A DNA stretch of 64,000 nt from Pseudogulbenkiania ferrooxidans 2002 (GCF_000174355.1 NZ_ACIS01000003.1:62001-126000); one strand, 5' to 3'; numbered from the stretch's first letter, positions 27,231 to 37,602 are shown. Notes: a model not told the origin generated them from the letters alone. Numbers and translations are program-made.

Positions 27231-28484
27231 TTACAGGTCGAGGATCAGGCGGGCCGGATCTTCGATCGCGTCCTTGATCGCCACCAGGCTCAGCACGGCT
27301 TCGCGGCCGTCGATGATGCGGTGGTCGTAGGACTGCGCCAGGTACATCATCGGGCGCACCACCACCTGGCCGTTCTCGACTACAGCACGCTCCTTGGTAG
27401 CGTGCATGCCGAGGATCGCGGACTGCGGCGGGTTGATGATCGGGGTCGACATCATCGAGCCGAAGGTACCGCCGTTGGAGATGGTGAAGGTACCGCCGGT
27501 CAGCTCTTCCACGGTCAGCTTGCCTTCCTGGGCACGCTTGCCGAAGTCGGCGATCTGCTTCTCGATCTCGGCCAGGGAGAGTTGGTCAGCGTTACGGATC
27601 ACCGGCACCACCAAGCCGCGCGGGCTGCCCACGGCCACGCCGATGTCGAAGTAACCGTGATAGATGATGTCGTTGCCGTCGACCGAGGCATTCACGATCG
27701 GGTATTTCTTCAACGCGGCCACGGCAGCCTTCACGAAGAAGCCCATGAAGCCCAGCTTGATGCCGTGTTCCTTCTCGAAGCGGTCCTTGTACTTGTTGCG
27801 CAAGTCCATCACCGGCTTCATGTTCACTTCGTTGAACGTGGTCAGGATGGCGTTGGTCTGCTGGGAGAGCACCAGGCGCTCAGCCACACGCTGACGCAGA
27901 CGCGACATCGGCACGCGCTGTTCCGGACGACCGGAGGTCAGGCTGGCCACGTTCACGGCCGGGGTGGAGGCCAGAGCGACACCGGCAGCCGGAGCGGTAG
28001 GAGCCACTACCGGGCCGGACTGGGCCGGAGCGGCAGCCGGCTTGGCAGCAGCGGCAGCCACATCTTCCTTCAGGATACGACCGTCACGGCCGGAGCCGCT
28101 CACGTCGGCCAGGTTCACGCCGGCTTCGGCGGCCAGCTTGGCGGCGGACGGCATGGCCGCGCCACCCGGTGCCGCGGCAGCAGCGGTCGGAGCTGCAGCC
28201 GCAGGGGCCGCAGCAGCGGCAGCCGGAGCAGCCTCACCCGCCTTGGCTTCGGTGTCGATCTGGGCAATCAGTTGGCCCGAGGTCACCGTGGCGCCGTCTT
28301 GCTCGATCAGTTTCACGATGACGCCGGCTTGCGGAGCCGGCAGTTCCAGCACGACCTTGTCGGTTTCCAGATCGATCAGGTTTTCGTCACGGTTGACGAA
28401 CTCGCCGACCTTTTTGTGCCACGTCATCAGGGTGGCTTCGGAAACCGATTCCGGCAGCTGAGGAACTTTCACTTCGATCAACAT
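27231..28484 (-). CDS. odhB: Dihydrolipoamide succinyltransferase (E2 of 2-oxoglutarate dehydrogenase)
   Basis: 417 residues from the ATG at 28484. One lipoyl domain at residues 1-75 with lipoyl-Lys in [13 protein letters not shown], an Ala-rich linker (~80-120), a peripheral subunit-binding domain ([24 protein letters not shown] cut across ~125-160) and the acyltransferase core ending with the catalytic motif [13 protein letters not shown]. Also called sucB. It lies 57 bases after odhA. Confidence 0.97.
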   Translation of the reverse strand: MLIEVKVPQLPESVSEATLMTWHKKVGEFVNRDENLIDLETDKVVLELPAPQAGVIVKLIEQDGATVTSGQLIAQIDTEAKAGEAAPAAAAAAPAAAAPTAAAAAPGGAAMPSAAKLAAEAGVNLADVSGSGRDGRILKEDVAAAAAKPAAAPAQSGPVVAPTAPAAGVALASTPAVNVASLTSGRPEQRVPMSRLRQRVAERLVLSQQTNAILTTFNEVNMKPVMDLRNKYKDRFEKEHGIKLGFMGFFVKAAVAALKKYPIVNASVDGNDIIYHGYFDIGVAVGSPRGLVVPVIRNADQLSLAEIEKQIADFGKRAQEGKLTVEELTGGTFTISNGGTFGSMMSTPIINPPQSAILGMHATKERAVVENGQVVVRPMMYLAQSYDHRIIDGREAVLSLVAIKDAIEDPARLILDL

Positions 28485-28541
28485 TATTGTCTTCTCCGTT
28501 GACGGGGGGAGCCCTCCCCCCGTGTGCACTGTCAGGGTGTG

Positions 28542-31370
28542 TTATTTGTTCAGCGTCATTGCTTCGTCAAGGAAGTCCTTGAGCTGGGCAACGTGTTTGC
28601 TCATGTAGCCAACGGCGGGCGAGGCGGACGACGGGCGGCCGGCGAACGACAGCGTCTGCTTGGCGCCCAGAAGGCCCTCGAGACGATGGCGGATCTGATA
28701 CCAGGCGCCCTGGTTGCGCGGCTCTTCCTGCACCCACATAACTTCTTTCAGCGCCGGGAACTTGGCCAGTTCGGCGGCGACCTGTTCGGTCGGGAACGGA
28801 TAGAGCTGCTCGATGCGCACGATGGCGATGTCCTGCTCCAGCTCACGCTCCTTGCGGGCGTTGACCAGGTCGTAATACACCTGGCCGGCGCACAGCAGCA
28901 CGCGCTTCACCTTCTTCGGATCCTGGATGCCGGCGTCTCCGATCACCGGGCGGAACGAACCCTGGGTCAGGGTCTCGACCGGGCTCATCGCGTCCTTGTA
29001 GCGCAGCAGGCGCTTGGACAGGAAGATCACCAGCGGCTTGCGATACGGGCGCAGCACCTGGCGGCGCAGCACGTGGAACATCTGTGCGGCTTCGGACGGC
29101 ATCACGATCTGGATGTTGTGCTCGGCACACAGTTGCAGCCAGCGCTCCAGACGGGCGGAAGAGTGCTCCGGCCCCTGACCGTCGTAGCCGTGCGGCAGGA
29201 TAGTGGTCAGGCCAGACAGACGGCCCCACTTGGTTTCGCCGGAGGTGATGAACTGGTCGATGGCCACCTGGGCGCCGTTGGCGAAGTCGCCGAACTGGGC
29301 TTCCCAGATCACCAGCTGATCCGGAGCGGTGCAGGAATAGCCGTATTCGTAGGCCATTACCGCTTCTTCGTTCAGGATCGAGTCGATCACCAGGAACTCG
29401 CCCTGGTTGTCGGACATGTTGCGCAGCGGCACGTAGCTGCCCTGGTCCCAACGCTCGCGGTTCTGGTCATGCAGCACGGCGTGGCGGTGCGAGAAGGTAC
29501 CGCGGCCGGAGTCTTCGCCGGAGATGCGCACGCCGAAGCCGTTGGTCACGAGAGAAGCGTACGCCACCGTTTCCGCCATGCCCCAGTCGACCGGCTGCTC
29601 GCCAGCGGCCATGGCGACGCGGGCGTTCAGCACCTTCTGCACCGTCGGATGCGGCTTGAAGCCTTCCGGTACCGTGGTGAACTTCTCGGTCAGGCGCTGG
29701 ATATCGGCCAGCGGCAGCGAGGTGTCGGTCGGGTGAGCCCAGTGGGTACCCAGGTACGGGGTCCAGTCCAGCGCGTGTTCGCGGCGATAGTTGGTCAGCA
29801 CGGTCTGCTCGACGTGCTCGCCCTTGTCCAGCGCGTCACGGTAGGCGCGGATGAAACCGTCCGCCTCTTCCGCGCTCAACACGCCTTCGGCCACCAGGCG
29901 TTCGGCGTACATGGCACGCACGCCGGCATGCTTGGCGATCTTTTTGTACATCATCGGCTGGGTCAGGAACGGGTCATCGCCCTCGTTGTGGCCCAGCTTG
30001 CGGTAGCACACCAGATCGATCACCACGTCCTTCTGGAAGGTCATGCGGTAGTCGAGTGCCGCCTGCATCACGTAGCACACGGCTTCCGGGTCGTCGCCGT
30101 TGACGTGGAAGATCGGTGCTTCGACCATCTTCGCCACGTCGGTACAGTACAGCGTGGAGCGCATGTCGCGGGTGTCGGAGGTAGTGAAGCCGACTTGGTT
30201 GTTGATGATGATGTGGATGGTGCCGCCGGTACCGTAGCCGCGCGTCTGCGACAGGTTGAAGGTCCCCTGGTTGACGCCAAGGCCGGCGAAGGCCGAGTCA
30301 CCGTGGATCAGCACCGGAACCACCTGCTTGCGGGCGCTGTCCTTGCGGCGATCCTGACGGGCACGAACCGAACCTTCCACCACCGGGTTGACGATTTCCA
30401 GGTGCGACGGGTTGAACGCCAGCGAGACGTGCATCGGACCATCGGCGGTCGGGATGTCGCTGGAGAAGCCCATGTGGTACTTCACGTCGCCGGAGGCCAG
30501 TTGCGTCATGGCCTTGCCTTCGAACTCGGCGAACAGGTCGCGCGGCAGCTTGCCCAGCGTGTTCACCAGCACATTCAGACGACCACGGTGGGCCATGCCG
30601 ATGATCAGTTCCTGCACGCCCTGGCTGGTGCCGCTCTGGATCAGGTGATCCAGCGCGGCGATGGTGGATTCGCCGCCTTCCAGCGAGAAGCGCTTCTGGC
30701 CAACGTAACGGGTGTGCAGGTAGCGCTCCAGCGTCTCGGCAGCCGTGATCTGCTTGAAGATGCGCTTTTTCTTGTCGCTGTCGTAACGCGGCGTCGACAG
30801 GTCCCCCTCGAAGCGCGTCTGCACCCAGTGCTTTTCGGTCGAGGTGGTGATGTGCATGTACTCGAGGCCGATGTTGCCGCAGTAGGTCTGCTTCAGACGG
30901 GCCAGGATTTCGGACAGCGGCAGTTTCTTCGGGCCGACCAGCGAGCCGGCGTTGAACAGCACCGCCATGTCGGCGTCAGTCAGGCCGTGCGTGGCCGGAT
31001 CGAGCTCGCGGATGGTGGCCTGATCCATGCGCTTGAGCGGATCGAGGTTGGCCTGGCGCGAGCCGAGCACGCGGTAGGCCGAGATCAGCTTGAGCACGGC
31101 GACCTGCTTCTGCATCGACTCCCAATCCGTGGCCGCGCTGCTGCGCTGGCCCAGTGCCGGCTTCTTGGCCAGCTGGATGAAGGATTCCTGGATAGGCTGG
31201 TGCGGCACGTCACGCTCGGCGGCGCCCGGAGCCTGTGCCAGCTTGTCGAAGTAGCTGCGCCACTCGCTCGACACCCCGTTCGGATCCGCGAGGTACTGTT
31301 CGTACAGCTCCTCGATGAACGGTGCATTCCCACCGAACAGGTAGGAATGACTGTACATGGATTGCATCAT
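28542..31370 (-). CDS. odhA: 2-oxoglutarate dehydrogenase E1
   Basis: Thiamine-diphosphate enzyme converting 2-oxoglutarate to succinyl-dihydrolipoamide. 942 residues from the ATG at 31370 (MMQSMYSHSYLFGGNAPF), which has AAGGG seven bases before it; the second ATG at 31367 is equally possible and a longer frame to 31487 covers the promoter. Marks are FIEELYEQYLADPNGV at the N-terminus, IIGMAHRGRLNVL, the ThDP motif GDSAFAGLGVNQGTFNLSQ and the C-terminal PEEP-like region VMWVQEEPRNQGAW. Also called sucA. Confidence 0.97.
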   Translation of the reverse strand: MMQSMYSHSYLFGGNAPFIEELYEQYLADPNGVSSEWRSYFDKLAQAPGAAERDVPHQPIQESFIQLAKKPALGQRSSAATDWESMQKQVAVLKLISAYRVLGSRQANLDPLKRMDQATIRELDPATHGLTDADMAVLFNAGSLVGPKKLPLSEILARLKQTYCGNIGLEYMHITTSTEKHWVQTRFEGDLSTPRYDSDKKKRIFKQITAAETLERYLHTRYVGQKRFSLEGGESTIAALDHLIQSGTSQGVQELIIGMAHRGRLNVLVNTLGKLPRDLFAEFEGKAMTQLASGDVKYHMGFSSDIPTADGPMHVSLAFNPSHLEIVNPVVEGSVRARQDRRKDSARKQVVPVLIHGDSAFAGLGVNQGTFNLSQTRGYGTGGTIHIIINNQVGFTTSDTRDMRSTLYCTDVAKMVEAPIFHVNGDDPEAVCYVMQAALDYRMTFQKDVVIDLVCYRKLGHNEGDDPFLTQPMMYKKIAKHAGVRAMYAERLVAEGVLSAEEADGFIRAYRDALDKGEHVEQTVLTNYRREHALDWTPYLGTHWAHPTDTSLPLADIQRLTEKFTTVPEGFKPHPTVQKVLNARVAMAAGEQPVDWGMAETVAYASLVTNGFGVRISGEDSGRGTFSHRHAVLHDQNRERWDQGSYVPLRNMSDNQGEFLVIDSILNEEAVMAYEYGYSCTAPDQLVIWEAQFGDFANGAQVAIDQFITSGETKWGRLSGLTTILPHGYDGQGPEHSSARLERWLQLCAEHNIQIVMPSEAAQMFHVLRRQVLRPYRKPLVIFLSKRLLRYKDAMSPVETLTQGSFRPVIGDAGIQDPKKVKRVLLCAGQVYYDLVNARKERELEQDIAIVRIEQLYPFPTEQVAAELAKFPALKEVMWVQEEPRNQGAWYQIRHRLEGLLGAKQTLSFAGRPSSASPAVGYMSKHVAQLKDFLDEAMTLNK

Positions 31371-31539
31371 TGTTCGACCCTTTATTTTGTCTGTGTTGCT
31401 GTGTTGCTCGGTTAGACCTGCAACGCCCGGTGCCGCTGACGTTACAAAAGCACTGGGGAAATGGCGCATCGGCAAGCCGATCTCCATTGCCGCAAGGCTC
31501 GTGTCGCCACGTTGCTACGGAATTTCCACTCTGCCGGAA

Positions 31540-31575
31540 GAGAAGTTGGCCGAAGAATGCTTCGGCCAACTTCTC
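31540..31575 (-). terminator. Inverted pair of TTGGCCGAA repeats forming the gltA terminator
   Basis: GAGAAGTTGGCCGAAG, loop AATG, CTTCGGCCAACTTCTC: a perfect 16-base-pair stem made of two repeat copies (31546-31554 and 31561-31569). It begins 14 bases after the gltA stop. The following transcript-strand bases TTCCGG are only mildly U-rich. Confidence 0.82.
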
Positions 31576-31588
31576 ACCTAGCGATGAC

Positions 31589-32878
31589 TCAGCGCTGTTC
31601 GACCGCGATGTAATCGCGACGTTCTGCGCCGGTGTACAGCTGGCGCGGACGGCCGATCTTCTGCTGCGGATCGGAGATCATCTCGTTCCAGTGGCTGATC
31701 CAGCCCACGGTACGTGCCAGCGCGAAGATCGGGGTGAACATCGACACCGGGATACCGATGGCCGACAGCACGATACCCGAGTAGAAGTCCACGTTCGGGT
31801 ACAGCTTGCGCTCGATGAAGTACGGATCGGACAGGGCGATCTTCTCCAGCTCCATGGCCAGCTTGAACTTCGGATCGTTGTGCAGACCCAGTTCGTTCAG
31901 TACTTCGTCGCAGGTCTGCTTCATGATCTTGGCGCGCGGGTCCATGTTCTTGTACACGCGGTGGCCGAAGCCCATCAGCTTGTAGCGCTTGTCCTTCACG
32001 CCCTGCATGAAGTCGGCCACGTTGTCCACGCTGCCGATCTCGTCCAGCATCTTCAGCACGGCTTCGTTGGCACCACCGTGGGACGGACCCCACAGGCAGG
32101 CGATACCGGCGGCGATACACGCGAACGGGTTGGCACCCGACGAACCGGCCAGACGCACGGTCGAGGTCGACGCGTTCTGCTCGTGGTCGGCGTGCAGGGT
32201 GAAGATGCGGTCCAGCGCGCGGGCGGTAATCGGGTTCACCTTGTACTCTTCGCACGGGGTCGAGAACATCATGTGCAGGAAGTTCTCGGCGTAGGACAGG
32301 CCGTTCTTCGGATAGGAGAACGGCAGACCCTTGTTGTAGCGGAAGGCCTGAGCAGCGATGTTCGGGATCTTGGCGATCAGGCGATGCGCCGACACTTCGC
32401 GGTGGTGCGCGTCGTTGATGTCCAGCGAATCGTGGTAGAACGCCGACAAGGCACCGACCACACCAACCATTACCGCCATCGGGTGAGCATCGCGGCGGAA
32501 GCCCTTGAACACGGTCAGGATCTGATCGTGCAGCATGTTGTGACGCAACACCTTGCGGTCGAAATCGGCCTTCTGCTCGGCGGTCGGCAGTTCGCCGTTC
32601 AGCAGCAGGTAGCAGACTTCCAGGTAGTCGCTCTTCTCGGCCAGTTGCTCGATCGGGTAACCGCGGTAGTACAGCTGGCCCAGGTCACCGTCAATGAACG
32701 TGATCTTGGATTCGCAGCTGGCGGTCGCCAGGAAACCCGGGTCAAAGGTAAACATCCCGGTCTTGCCAAAAGAACGGATGTCCACCACGTCCGGACCCAG
32801 CGTGCCTTCCAGCACCGGCAGTTCCAGAGCGTCTTTTCCTTCGTTGTAAGTGAGCGTCACTTTACGGTTGCTTTCCAC
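31589..32878 (-). CDS. gltA: Citrate synthase (type II)
   Basis: Condenses acetyl-CoA and oxaloacetate. 429 residues, the length of the NADH-sensitive hexameric type II enzyme. Motifs are [21 protein letters not shown] cut as the family N-terminal block, [21 protein letters not shown] with a catalytic His, [12 protein letters not shown] with the second, and the Asp region in VDFYSGIVL. It follows sdhE in the same direction. Confidence 0.97.
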   Translation of the reverse strand: MESNRKVTLTYNEGKDALELPVLEGTLGPDVVDIRSFGKTGMFTFDPGFLATASCESKITFIDGDLGQLYYRGYPIEQLAEKSDYLEVCYLLLNGELPTAEQKADFDRKVLRHNMLHDQILTVFKGFRRDAHPMAVMVGVVGALSAFYHDSLDINDAHHREVSAHRLIAKIPNIAAQAFRYNKGLPFSYPKNGLSYAENFLHMMFSTPCEEYKVNPITARALDRIFTLHADHEQNASTSTVRLAGSSGANPFACIAAGIACLWGPSHGGANEAVLKMLDEIGSVDNVADFMQGVKDKRYKLMGFGHRVYKNMDPRAKIMKQTCDEVLNELGLHNDPKFKLAMELEKIALSDPYFIERKLYPNVDFYSGIVLSAIGIPVSMFTPIFALARTVGWISHWNEMISDPQQKIGRPRQLYTGAERRDYIAVEQR

Positions 32879-32937
32879 AGCAATTCTCCCAGTCTGGTTT
32901 ATGGTCGTTGTAATCGGTGCGCCTTGCAGGCCGGCCG

Positions 32938-33186
32938 TCAGATCGCCCTCAGGATCTCCACGATCTGCATGATGGAGGGATCGTCGAGGTCCGTCTTGCC
33001 GTTGACGACATCCAGAAAATCATTATCAGGCAGTTCGAGGAGCGCCTTGTAGGCGGACATCTCCGCCGGGGAGAGCGAATCGAAGCGCTGGGCGAGGAAT
33101 CGCTCCAGCACCAGATCCAGCTCCAAGAGCCCCCGACGGGAATGCCAACGGATCCGTTTCAGTTCGACCGGATCAAAGTCGGTCAT
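32938..33186 (-). CDS. sdhE: SdhE FAD assembly factor (YgfY/DUF339)
   Basis: 82-residue helical protein that promotes covalent attachment of FAD to SdhA. The RGxxE core is in [17 protein letters not shown]. Its ATG overlaps the sdhB stop (ATGA), which places it in the sdh operon. Confidence 0.93.
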   Translation of the reverse strand: MTDFDPVELKRIRWHSRRGLLELDLVLERFLAQRFDSLSPAEMSAYKALLELPDNDFLDVVNGKTDLDDPSIMQIVEILRAI

Positions 33187-33887
33187 ACCGCACGCCTTAC
33201 CATCAGATCCTTGATCTTGCCGATCGCCTTGGTCGGGTTGAGACCCTTCGGGCAGACGTCGACACAGTTCATGATGGAGTGGCAACGGAACAGACGGTAC
33301 GGATCTTCCAGGTTATCCAGACGCTCGCTGGTCGCTTCATCGCGGGTATCCGCAATGAAACGGTAGGCGGCCAGCAGGCCGGCCGGGCCGACGAACTTGT
33401 CCGGGTTCCACCAGAACGACGGACACGACGTCGAGCAGCACGCGCACAGGATACACTCGTACAGGCCGTCCAGCTCCTTGCGGTCTTCCGGCGACTGCAG
33501 GCGCTCGCGCTCAGGACGCGGGCTGTCGTTGACCACGTACGGCTTGATCGAGTGGTACTGCTTGAAGAACTGGGTCATGTCCACGATCAGGTCGCGGATC
33601 ACCGGCAGGCCAGGCAACGGACGCAGCGTGATCGGTTCCGCCAGGTCGGCGATATCGGTGATGCAGGCCAGGCCGTTCTTGCCGTTGATGTTCATGGCGT
33701 CGGAACCGCAAATGCCTTCGCGGCAGGAGCGGCGGAACGACAGGGTGTCGTCCATGGTCTTCAGCTTCACGATGACGTCCAGCAGTTTCACGTCGTTCGG
33801 GCCGATTTCGACCTCGTAATCCTGCATGTACGGCTTGGCGTCCTTGTCCGGATCGTAGCGGTAAATGGAAAAACGCATTTTCTTCAT
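33183..33887 (-). CDS. sdhB: Succinate dehydrogenase iron-sulfur subunit
   Basis: 234 residues with three Fe-S clusters: 2Fe-2S in SCREGICGSDAMNINGKNGLAC (split around ~55-75), 4Fe-4S in CILCACCSTSCPSFWW and 3Fe-4S in CHSIMNCVDVCPKGLNP. Passes electrons from SdhA to quinone. Confidence 0.97.
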   Translation of the reverse strand: MKKMRFSIYRYDPDKDAKPYMQDYEVEIGPNDVKLLDVIVKLKTMDDTLSFRRSCREGICGSDAMNINGKNGLACITDIADLAEPITLRPLPGLPVIRDLIVDMTQFFKQYHSIKPYVVNDSPRPERERLQSPEDRKELDGLYECILCACCSTSCPSFWWNPDKFVGPAGLLAAYRFIADTRDEATSERLDNLEDPYRLFRCHSIMNCVDVCPKGLNPTKAIGKIKDLMVRRAV

Positions 33888-33907
33888 GTTGAATCTCCGT
33901 CTGCCGC

Positions 33908-35674
33908 TTAGAAAGTACGCTCTTTCGGCGGGATGTAGTCCACCGACAACGGCTTGGTGTGCACCGGCTTGTAGCTCAGGCGACGTTCGTCACCGTAGTA
34001 CAGGGAATGCTTCATCCAGACCTCGTCGTCGCGGTTCGGGAAGTCGGCGTGGGCGTGGGCGCCACGGGACTCCTTGCGCGCGTCGGCGGCGATCAGGGTC
34101 GCCACGGCGACTTCGATCAGGTTTTCCAGTTCCAGTGCTTCGACGCGGGCCGTGTTGAAGACCTTGGACTTGTCCTTGATCTGGGTGCGCTTCACACGCT
34201 CGGCCACCTGCTGGATTTCCGTCACGCCCTTGGACAGGTTGTCCGCGTTGCGGAACACGGCAGCACGAGCCTGGACGGTGCGCTGCATCGCGGTGCGCAC
34301 GTCGGCCACTTCTTCGCCGTTGGTCTGACCGTCGAGACGGGCGATACGCGCCAGCGAGCGATCGGCAGCGTCGGCCGGCAGATCCTTCCAGGTCGGCATC
34401 TCGTTCTTGATGTACTCGACCATGCTGTCACCGGCCGACTTACCGAATACCACCAGATCGAGCAGCGAGTTGGTGCCAAGGCGGTTGGCGCCGTGCACCG
34501 AGGCGCAGGCACATTCGCCGGCAGCAAAGAAGCCGTTGACGCGGGATTCGGGGTTGTCTCCCTGCGGGATCACCACTTCGCCACGGTAGTTGGTCGGAAT
34601 ACCGCCCATCATGTAGTGGCAGGTCGGGATGACCGGGATCGGCTCCTTGATCGGGTCGACGCCGGCGAACTTGATGGCGATCTCGCGGATACCCGGCAGA
34701 CGCTGCTTGATGATGTCCGGGCCGAGATGATCCAGCTTGAGCAGTACGTAGTCCTTGTTCGGACCGCAGCCACGACCTTCCAGCACTTCCTGCTCCATCG
34801 AGCGGGCGACGAAGTCACGCGGAGCCAGGTCTTTCAGGTTCGGCGCGTAGCGCTCCATGAAGCGTTCGCCGTTGGAGTTCAGCAAGATACCGCCTTCGCC
34901 GCGCACACCTTCGGTGATCAGCACGCCGGCACCGGCTACGCCGGTCGGGTGGAACTGCCAGAATTCCATGTCTTCCAGCGGAATGCCGGCACGCACGCAC
35001 ATACCCAGGCCGTCGCCGGTATTGATGAAGGCGTTGGTCGACGCGGCGTAGATACGGCCGGCACCGCCGGTGGCGAACAGCACCGCCTTGGCGTGCAGGA
35101 TGAACACTTCGCCGGTTTCCATTTCCAGCGCGGTCACGCCGACCACGTCGCCGTCGGCGTCGCGGATCAGGTCCAGCGCCATCCACTCGACGAAGAACTG
35201 GGTATTGGCGCGCACGTTACGCTGATACAGCGTGTGCAACATGGCATGGCCGGTACGGTCGGCCGCGGCACAGGCGCGCTGCACCGGGGTCTGGCCATTG
35301 TTTTGGGTATGGCCGCCAAACGGGCGCTGGTAGATCTTGCCGTTTTCCAGACGGTCGAACGGCATGCCGAAGTGCTCGAGCTCGATTACGGCCTCGGGCG
35401 CCTTGCGGCACATGAATTCGATGGCATCCTGGTCGCCCAGCCAGTCCGACCCCTTCACGGTGTCGTACATATGCCATTCCCAACGGTCTTCCTGCACGTT
35501 GCCGAGCGAGGCGGAAATGCCACCCTGCGCCGCAACCGTGTGCGAACGGGTCGGGAATACTTTGGACAGCACGGCCGTTTTCAGGCCGGACTCCGACAAT
35601 TGCAGGGCCGCACGCAGACCTGCGCCACCGCCGCCAACGATGACAGCATCAAACCGACGAACAGGTACGCCCAT
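33908..35674 (-). CDS. sdhA: Succinate dehydrogenase flavoprotein subunit
   Basis: 588 residues, same length as E. coli SdhA. FAD motif DAVIVGGGGAGLRAALQL, the covalent flavin His in SKVFPTRSHTVAAQGG, and the active-site region HPTGVAGAGVLITEGVRGEGG. The ATG at 35674 overlaps the sdhD stop (TAATG) and has GGGGG six bases upstream; an ATG four codons earlier (35686) is less likely. Confidence 0.96.
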   Translation of the reverse strand: MGVPVRRFDAVIVGGGGAGLRAALQLSESGLKTAVLSKVFPTRSHTVAAQGGISASLGNVQEDRWEWHMYDTVKGSDWLGDQDAIEFMCRKAPEAVIELEHFGMPFDRLENGKIYQRPFGGHTQNNGQTPVQRACAAADRTGHAMLHTLYQRNVRANTQFFVEWMALDLIRDADGDVVGVTALEMETGEVFILHAKAVLFATGGAGRIYAASTNAFINTGDGLGMCVRAGIPLEDMEFWQFHPTGVAGAGVLITEGVRGEGGILLNSNGERFMERYAPNLKDLAPRDFVARSMEQEVLEGRGCGPNKDYVLLKLDHLGPDIIKQRLPGIREIAIKFAGVDPIKEPIPVIPTCHYMMGGIPTNYRGEVVIPQGDNPESRVNGFFAAGECACASVHGANRLGTNSLLDLVVFGKSAGDSMVEYIKNEMPTWKDLPADAADRSLARIARLDGQTNGEEVADVRTAMQRTVQARAAVFRNADNLSKGVTEIQQVAERVKRTQIKDKSKVFNTARVEALELENLIEVAVATLIAADARKESRGAHAHADFPNRDDEVWMKHSLYYGDERRLSYKPVHTKPLSVDYIPPKERTF

Positions 35675-36018
35675 TACAGCCCCCATACCACTTTAATCGA
35701 ATAAATAACACAGGACACCAGCCATACCAGCGTGAGCACGTGCAGCGTCAGACGCACGCCCACCGGCTTGATGTAGTCCATCCACAGGTCACGGATACCA
35801 ACCCAGGCGTGCATGAACACGGCCAAGAGGGTGGTCTGGGTCAGCACCTGCACCCAGGTCTGGCCGAAGAATGCTTTCCAGCCTTCATAGCTGGACGGCA
35901 TGGCCAACAGGAACAACACCAGCGCGAAGGTGTAGATCGCCATGATCACGGCAGTGACGCGCTGCAGAACCCAGTCGCGCAGACCGTAATGAGCGCCGAC
36001 GACGATGCGGTTTACCAT
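35674..36018 (-). CDS. sdhD: Succinate dehydrogenase membrane anchor SdhD
   Basis: 114 residues with three membrane helices (about 20-40, 55-78 and 88-110). GLRDWVLQRVTAVIMAIY at the N-terminus and the haem-binding His region FMHAWVGIRDLWMDYI are typical. Overlaps the sdhC end by seven bases. Confidence 0.92.
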   Translation of the reverse strand: MVNRIVVGAHYGLRDWVLQRVTAVIMAIYTFALVLFLLAMPSSYEGWKAFFGQTWVQVLTQTTLLAVFMHAWVGIRDLWMDYIKPVGVRLTLHVLTLVWLVSCVIYSIKVVWGL

Positions 36019-36386
36019 AGAACGACCCCCAGGATGACAGTCAGGGCAAGACTGATAACGATCACGGACTTGGCGGTAGCACGAGCGGTTTGCAGCTCGA
36101 GGCCTTTGTGCACATCCAGGAACAGGAAGCGAATGCCAGCGCAGAAATGGTGCATGAAGGCCCACAGCAGACCAATCAGAACCAGCTTCATCAGGGGGTG
36201 GGAGACCACGGCACGGTAAGCATCGAATGCTTCAGCCGAACTGAGGGTTCCGTGGAGGAGGTAAATCAAGAGAGGGAGAGAAAAGAACAGCGCGACACCG
36301 CTGATCCGGTGCAAGATCGAGACGATACCCGGGATGGGTAGCCTGATCTTGGCCAGATCCAAGTGCTTTGGTCGTTGCTTCTGCAT
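36012..36386 (-). CDS. sdhC: Succinate dehydrogenase cytochrome b556 subunit SdhC
   Basis: 124 residues, three membrane helices. PIPGIVSILHRISGVALFF carries the quinone-site Ser/Arg pair and MHHFCAGIRFLFLD the haem His. The start at 36386 has AAGGA seven bases upstream. First gene of the sdhCDAB-sdhE operon. Confidence 0.94.
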   Translation of the reverse strand: MQKQRPKHLDLAKIRLPIPGIVSILHRISGVALFFSLPLLIYLLHGTLSSAEAFDAYRAVVSHPLMKLVLIGLLWAFMHHFCAGIRFLFLDVHKGLELQTARATAKSVIVISLALTVILGVVLW

Positions 36387-36575
36387 ATGGCTTCCTTGGA
36401 TGCTTTTTTTAACCAAGTGGTTATACCGTGGCTTCATGACTGAAGCCGCCCAGTGACGATCGCATTTTGTTTTGTAAAGCGCACGACCGTCGATTCGACT
36501 CTCACGCTGCACCCCACTGCGTCGACTCGCTTGCTGCAGGTGCAACATGAACCCGGAATTTTATCAAAAACCCTC

Positions 36576-36594
36576 ACCGGCTTGGCCGGTTTTT
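36576..36594. terminator. Short terminator between the gntR gene and sdhC
   Basis: ACCGGC, loop TTG, GCCGGT then TTTT on the plus strand. On the minus strand a T run follows after GAGGG. Confidence 0.55.
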
Positions 36595-36667
36595 ACAAAA
36601 TCCTGTCGTTTTTACCCAATTATGGGATCTGCGGCCCACCACAAGAAATCCCTGCTTCGCCGTTGAT

Positions 36668-37399
36668 CTAGGGCGTGACGACATAGGCGAATTGCTGCGT
36701 CAAGCAGTAACGCTGACGCCACTCGACCGGCTCTCCGGTCATCGACACCGACAGGCGCAGCAGCGACAAGGCCGGCACCTCGATGCTGGTCACCTGCCCT
36801 AGCAGCGAGGCCTCTTCCCGGGGCAGAAGCTCGGCCCGAAACTGCACCGACTTCACCATCACCCTGACCCCGTAGCGACGCTGTAGTGTGGCGTACACCC
36901 CGCCACCGAACTGCCGCAGCCATCGGGCGTCGAGCCCTTCGAATTTTTCGCACGACAGGTAGGCATCGTCGAGCGCGATCGGCTGCCCCTGATAGCGCCA
37001 CAACTGCCTCAATCGCCATAGCGGTTCGCCACGACGCAACCCGAGCGCCTCGGCCATCTCTACCGAGGCGTTGGCACGGGAACAACTCAGCAGTTCGACC
37101 AGAGGAGCGGCACCACCCGCCCCCATTGCACCTGGGGCGCCGAGCAAAGCATCGCCCCAATCGCTGACGGACTCGGCGACGAATGTTCCCCTGCCTTGCT
37201 GGCGGTACAGAACTTCATCCTGGACCAGTTCGGTCAAGGCGCGGCGGATGGTGCCCTGGCTAACCGACAACTCTTCAGCCAAGTCCCACTCGCTGGGCAG
37301 CGCCTCGTCCACTTGCCACTCGCCGTCGTTGATTCGCCGCAGCAGGAGCGACTTGATTTGTTCATACAACGGCCGGCGGCGGAGCTGGTTGCGATTCAT
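36668..37399 (-). CDS. GntR-family regulator with UTRA domain (HutC subfamily)
   Basis: 243 residues. The winged-helix domain is in residues 8-75 (PLYEQIKSLLLRRINDGEW, ALPSEWDLAEELSVSQGTIRRAL), and a UTRA ligand domain occupies ~95-240. It stands between mdh (divergent) and sdhC (downstream, same strand), the two halves of the TCA gene set, so it is a good candidate for their regulator. The effector is unknown, perhaps a carboxylate. Confidence 0.88.
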   Translation of the reverse strand: MNRNQLRRRPLYEQIKSLLLRRINDGEWQVDEALPSEWDLAEELSVSQGTIRRALTELVQDEVLYRQQGRGTFVAESVSDWGDALLGAPGAMGAGGAAPLVELLSCSRANASVEMAEALGLRRGEPLWRLRQLWRYQGQPIALDDAYLSCEKFEGLDARWLRQFGGGVYATLQRRYGVRVMVKSVQFRAELLPREEASLLGQVTSIEVPALSLLRLSVSMTGEPVEWRQRYCLTQQFAYVVTP

Positions 37400-37442
37400 G
37401 TTGTGTACTTTTTATCACCAAACAAATCAAGCGTAAATAGAA

Positions 37443-37456
37443 GTCTTATATAAGAC
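37443..37456. promoter_or_regulatory. Palindromic operator between gntR and mdh
   Basis: GTCTTATATAAGAC is a perfect 14-base palindrome, 44 bases before the gntR start and 147 before mdh. Shape and length suit a GntR dimer. Confidence 0.65.
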
Positions 37457-37602
37457 ATAAGTCATTATCGATGATATCAGAAAAAGTGATGGGGAATCCA
37501 CGGCCACAAGCGCCGGACCTCGTGGTAGACTTCTTGGTCGCAGCCATTTATTGCGCAGCAACATCCCCTCACATCTCACGTCGAATAAAGGAGTGCCTCC
37601 TG

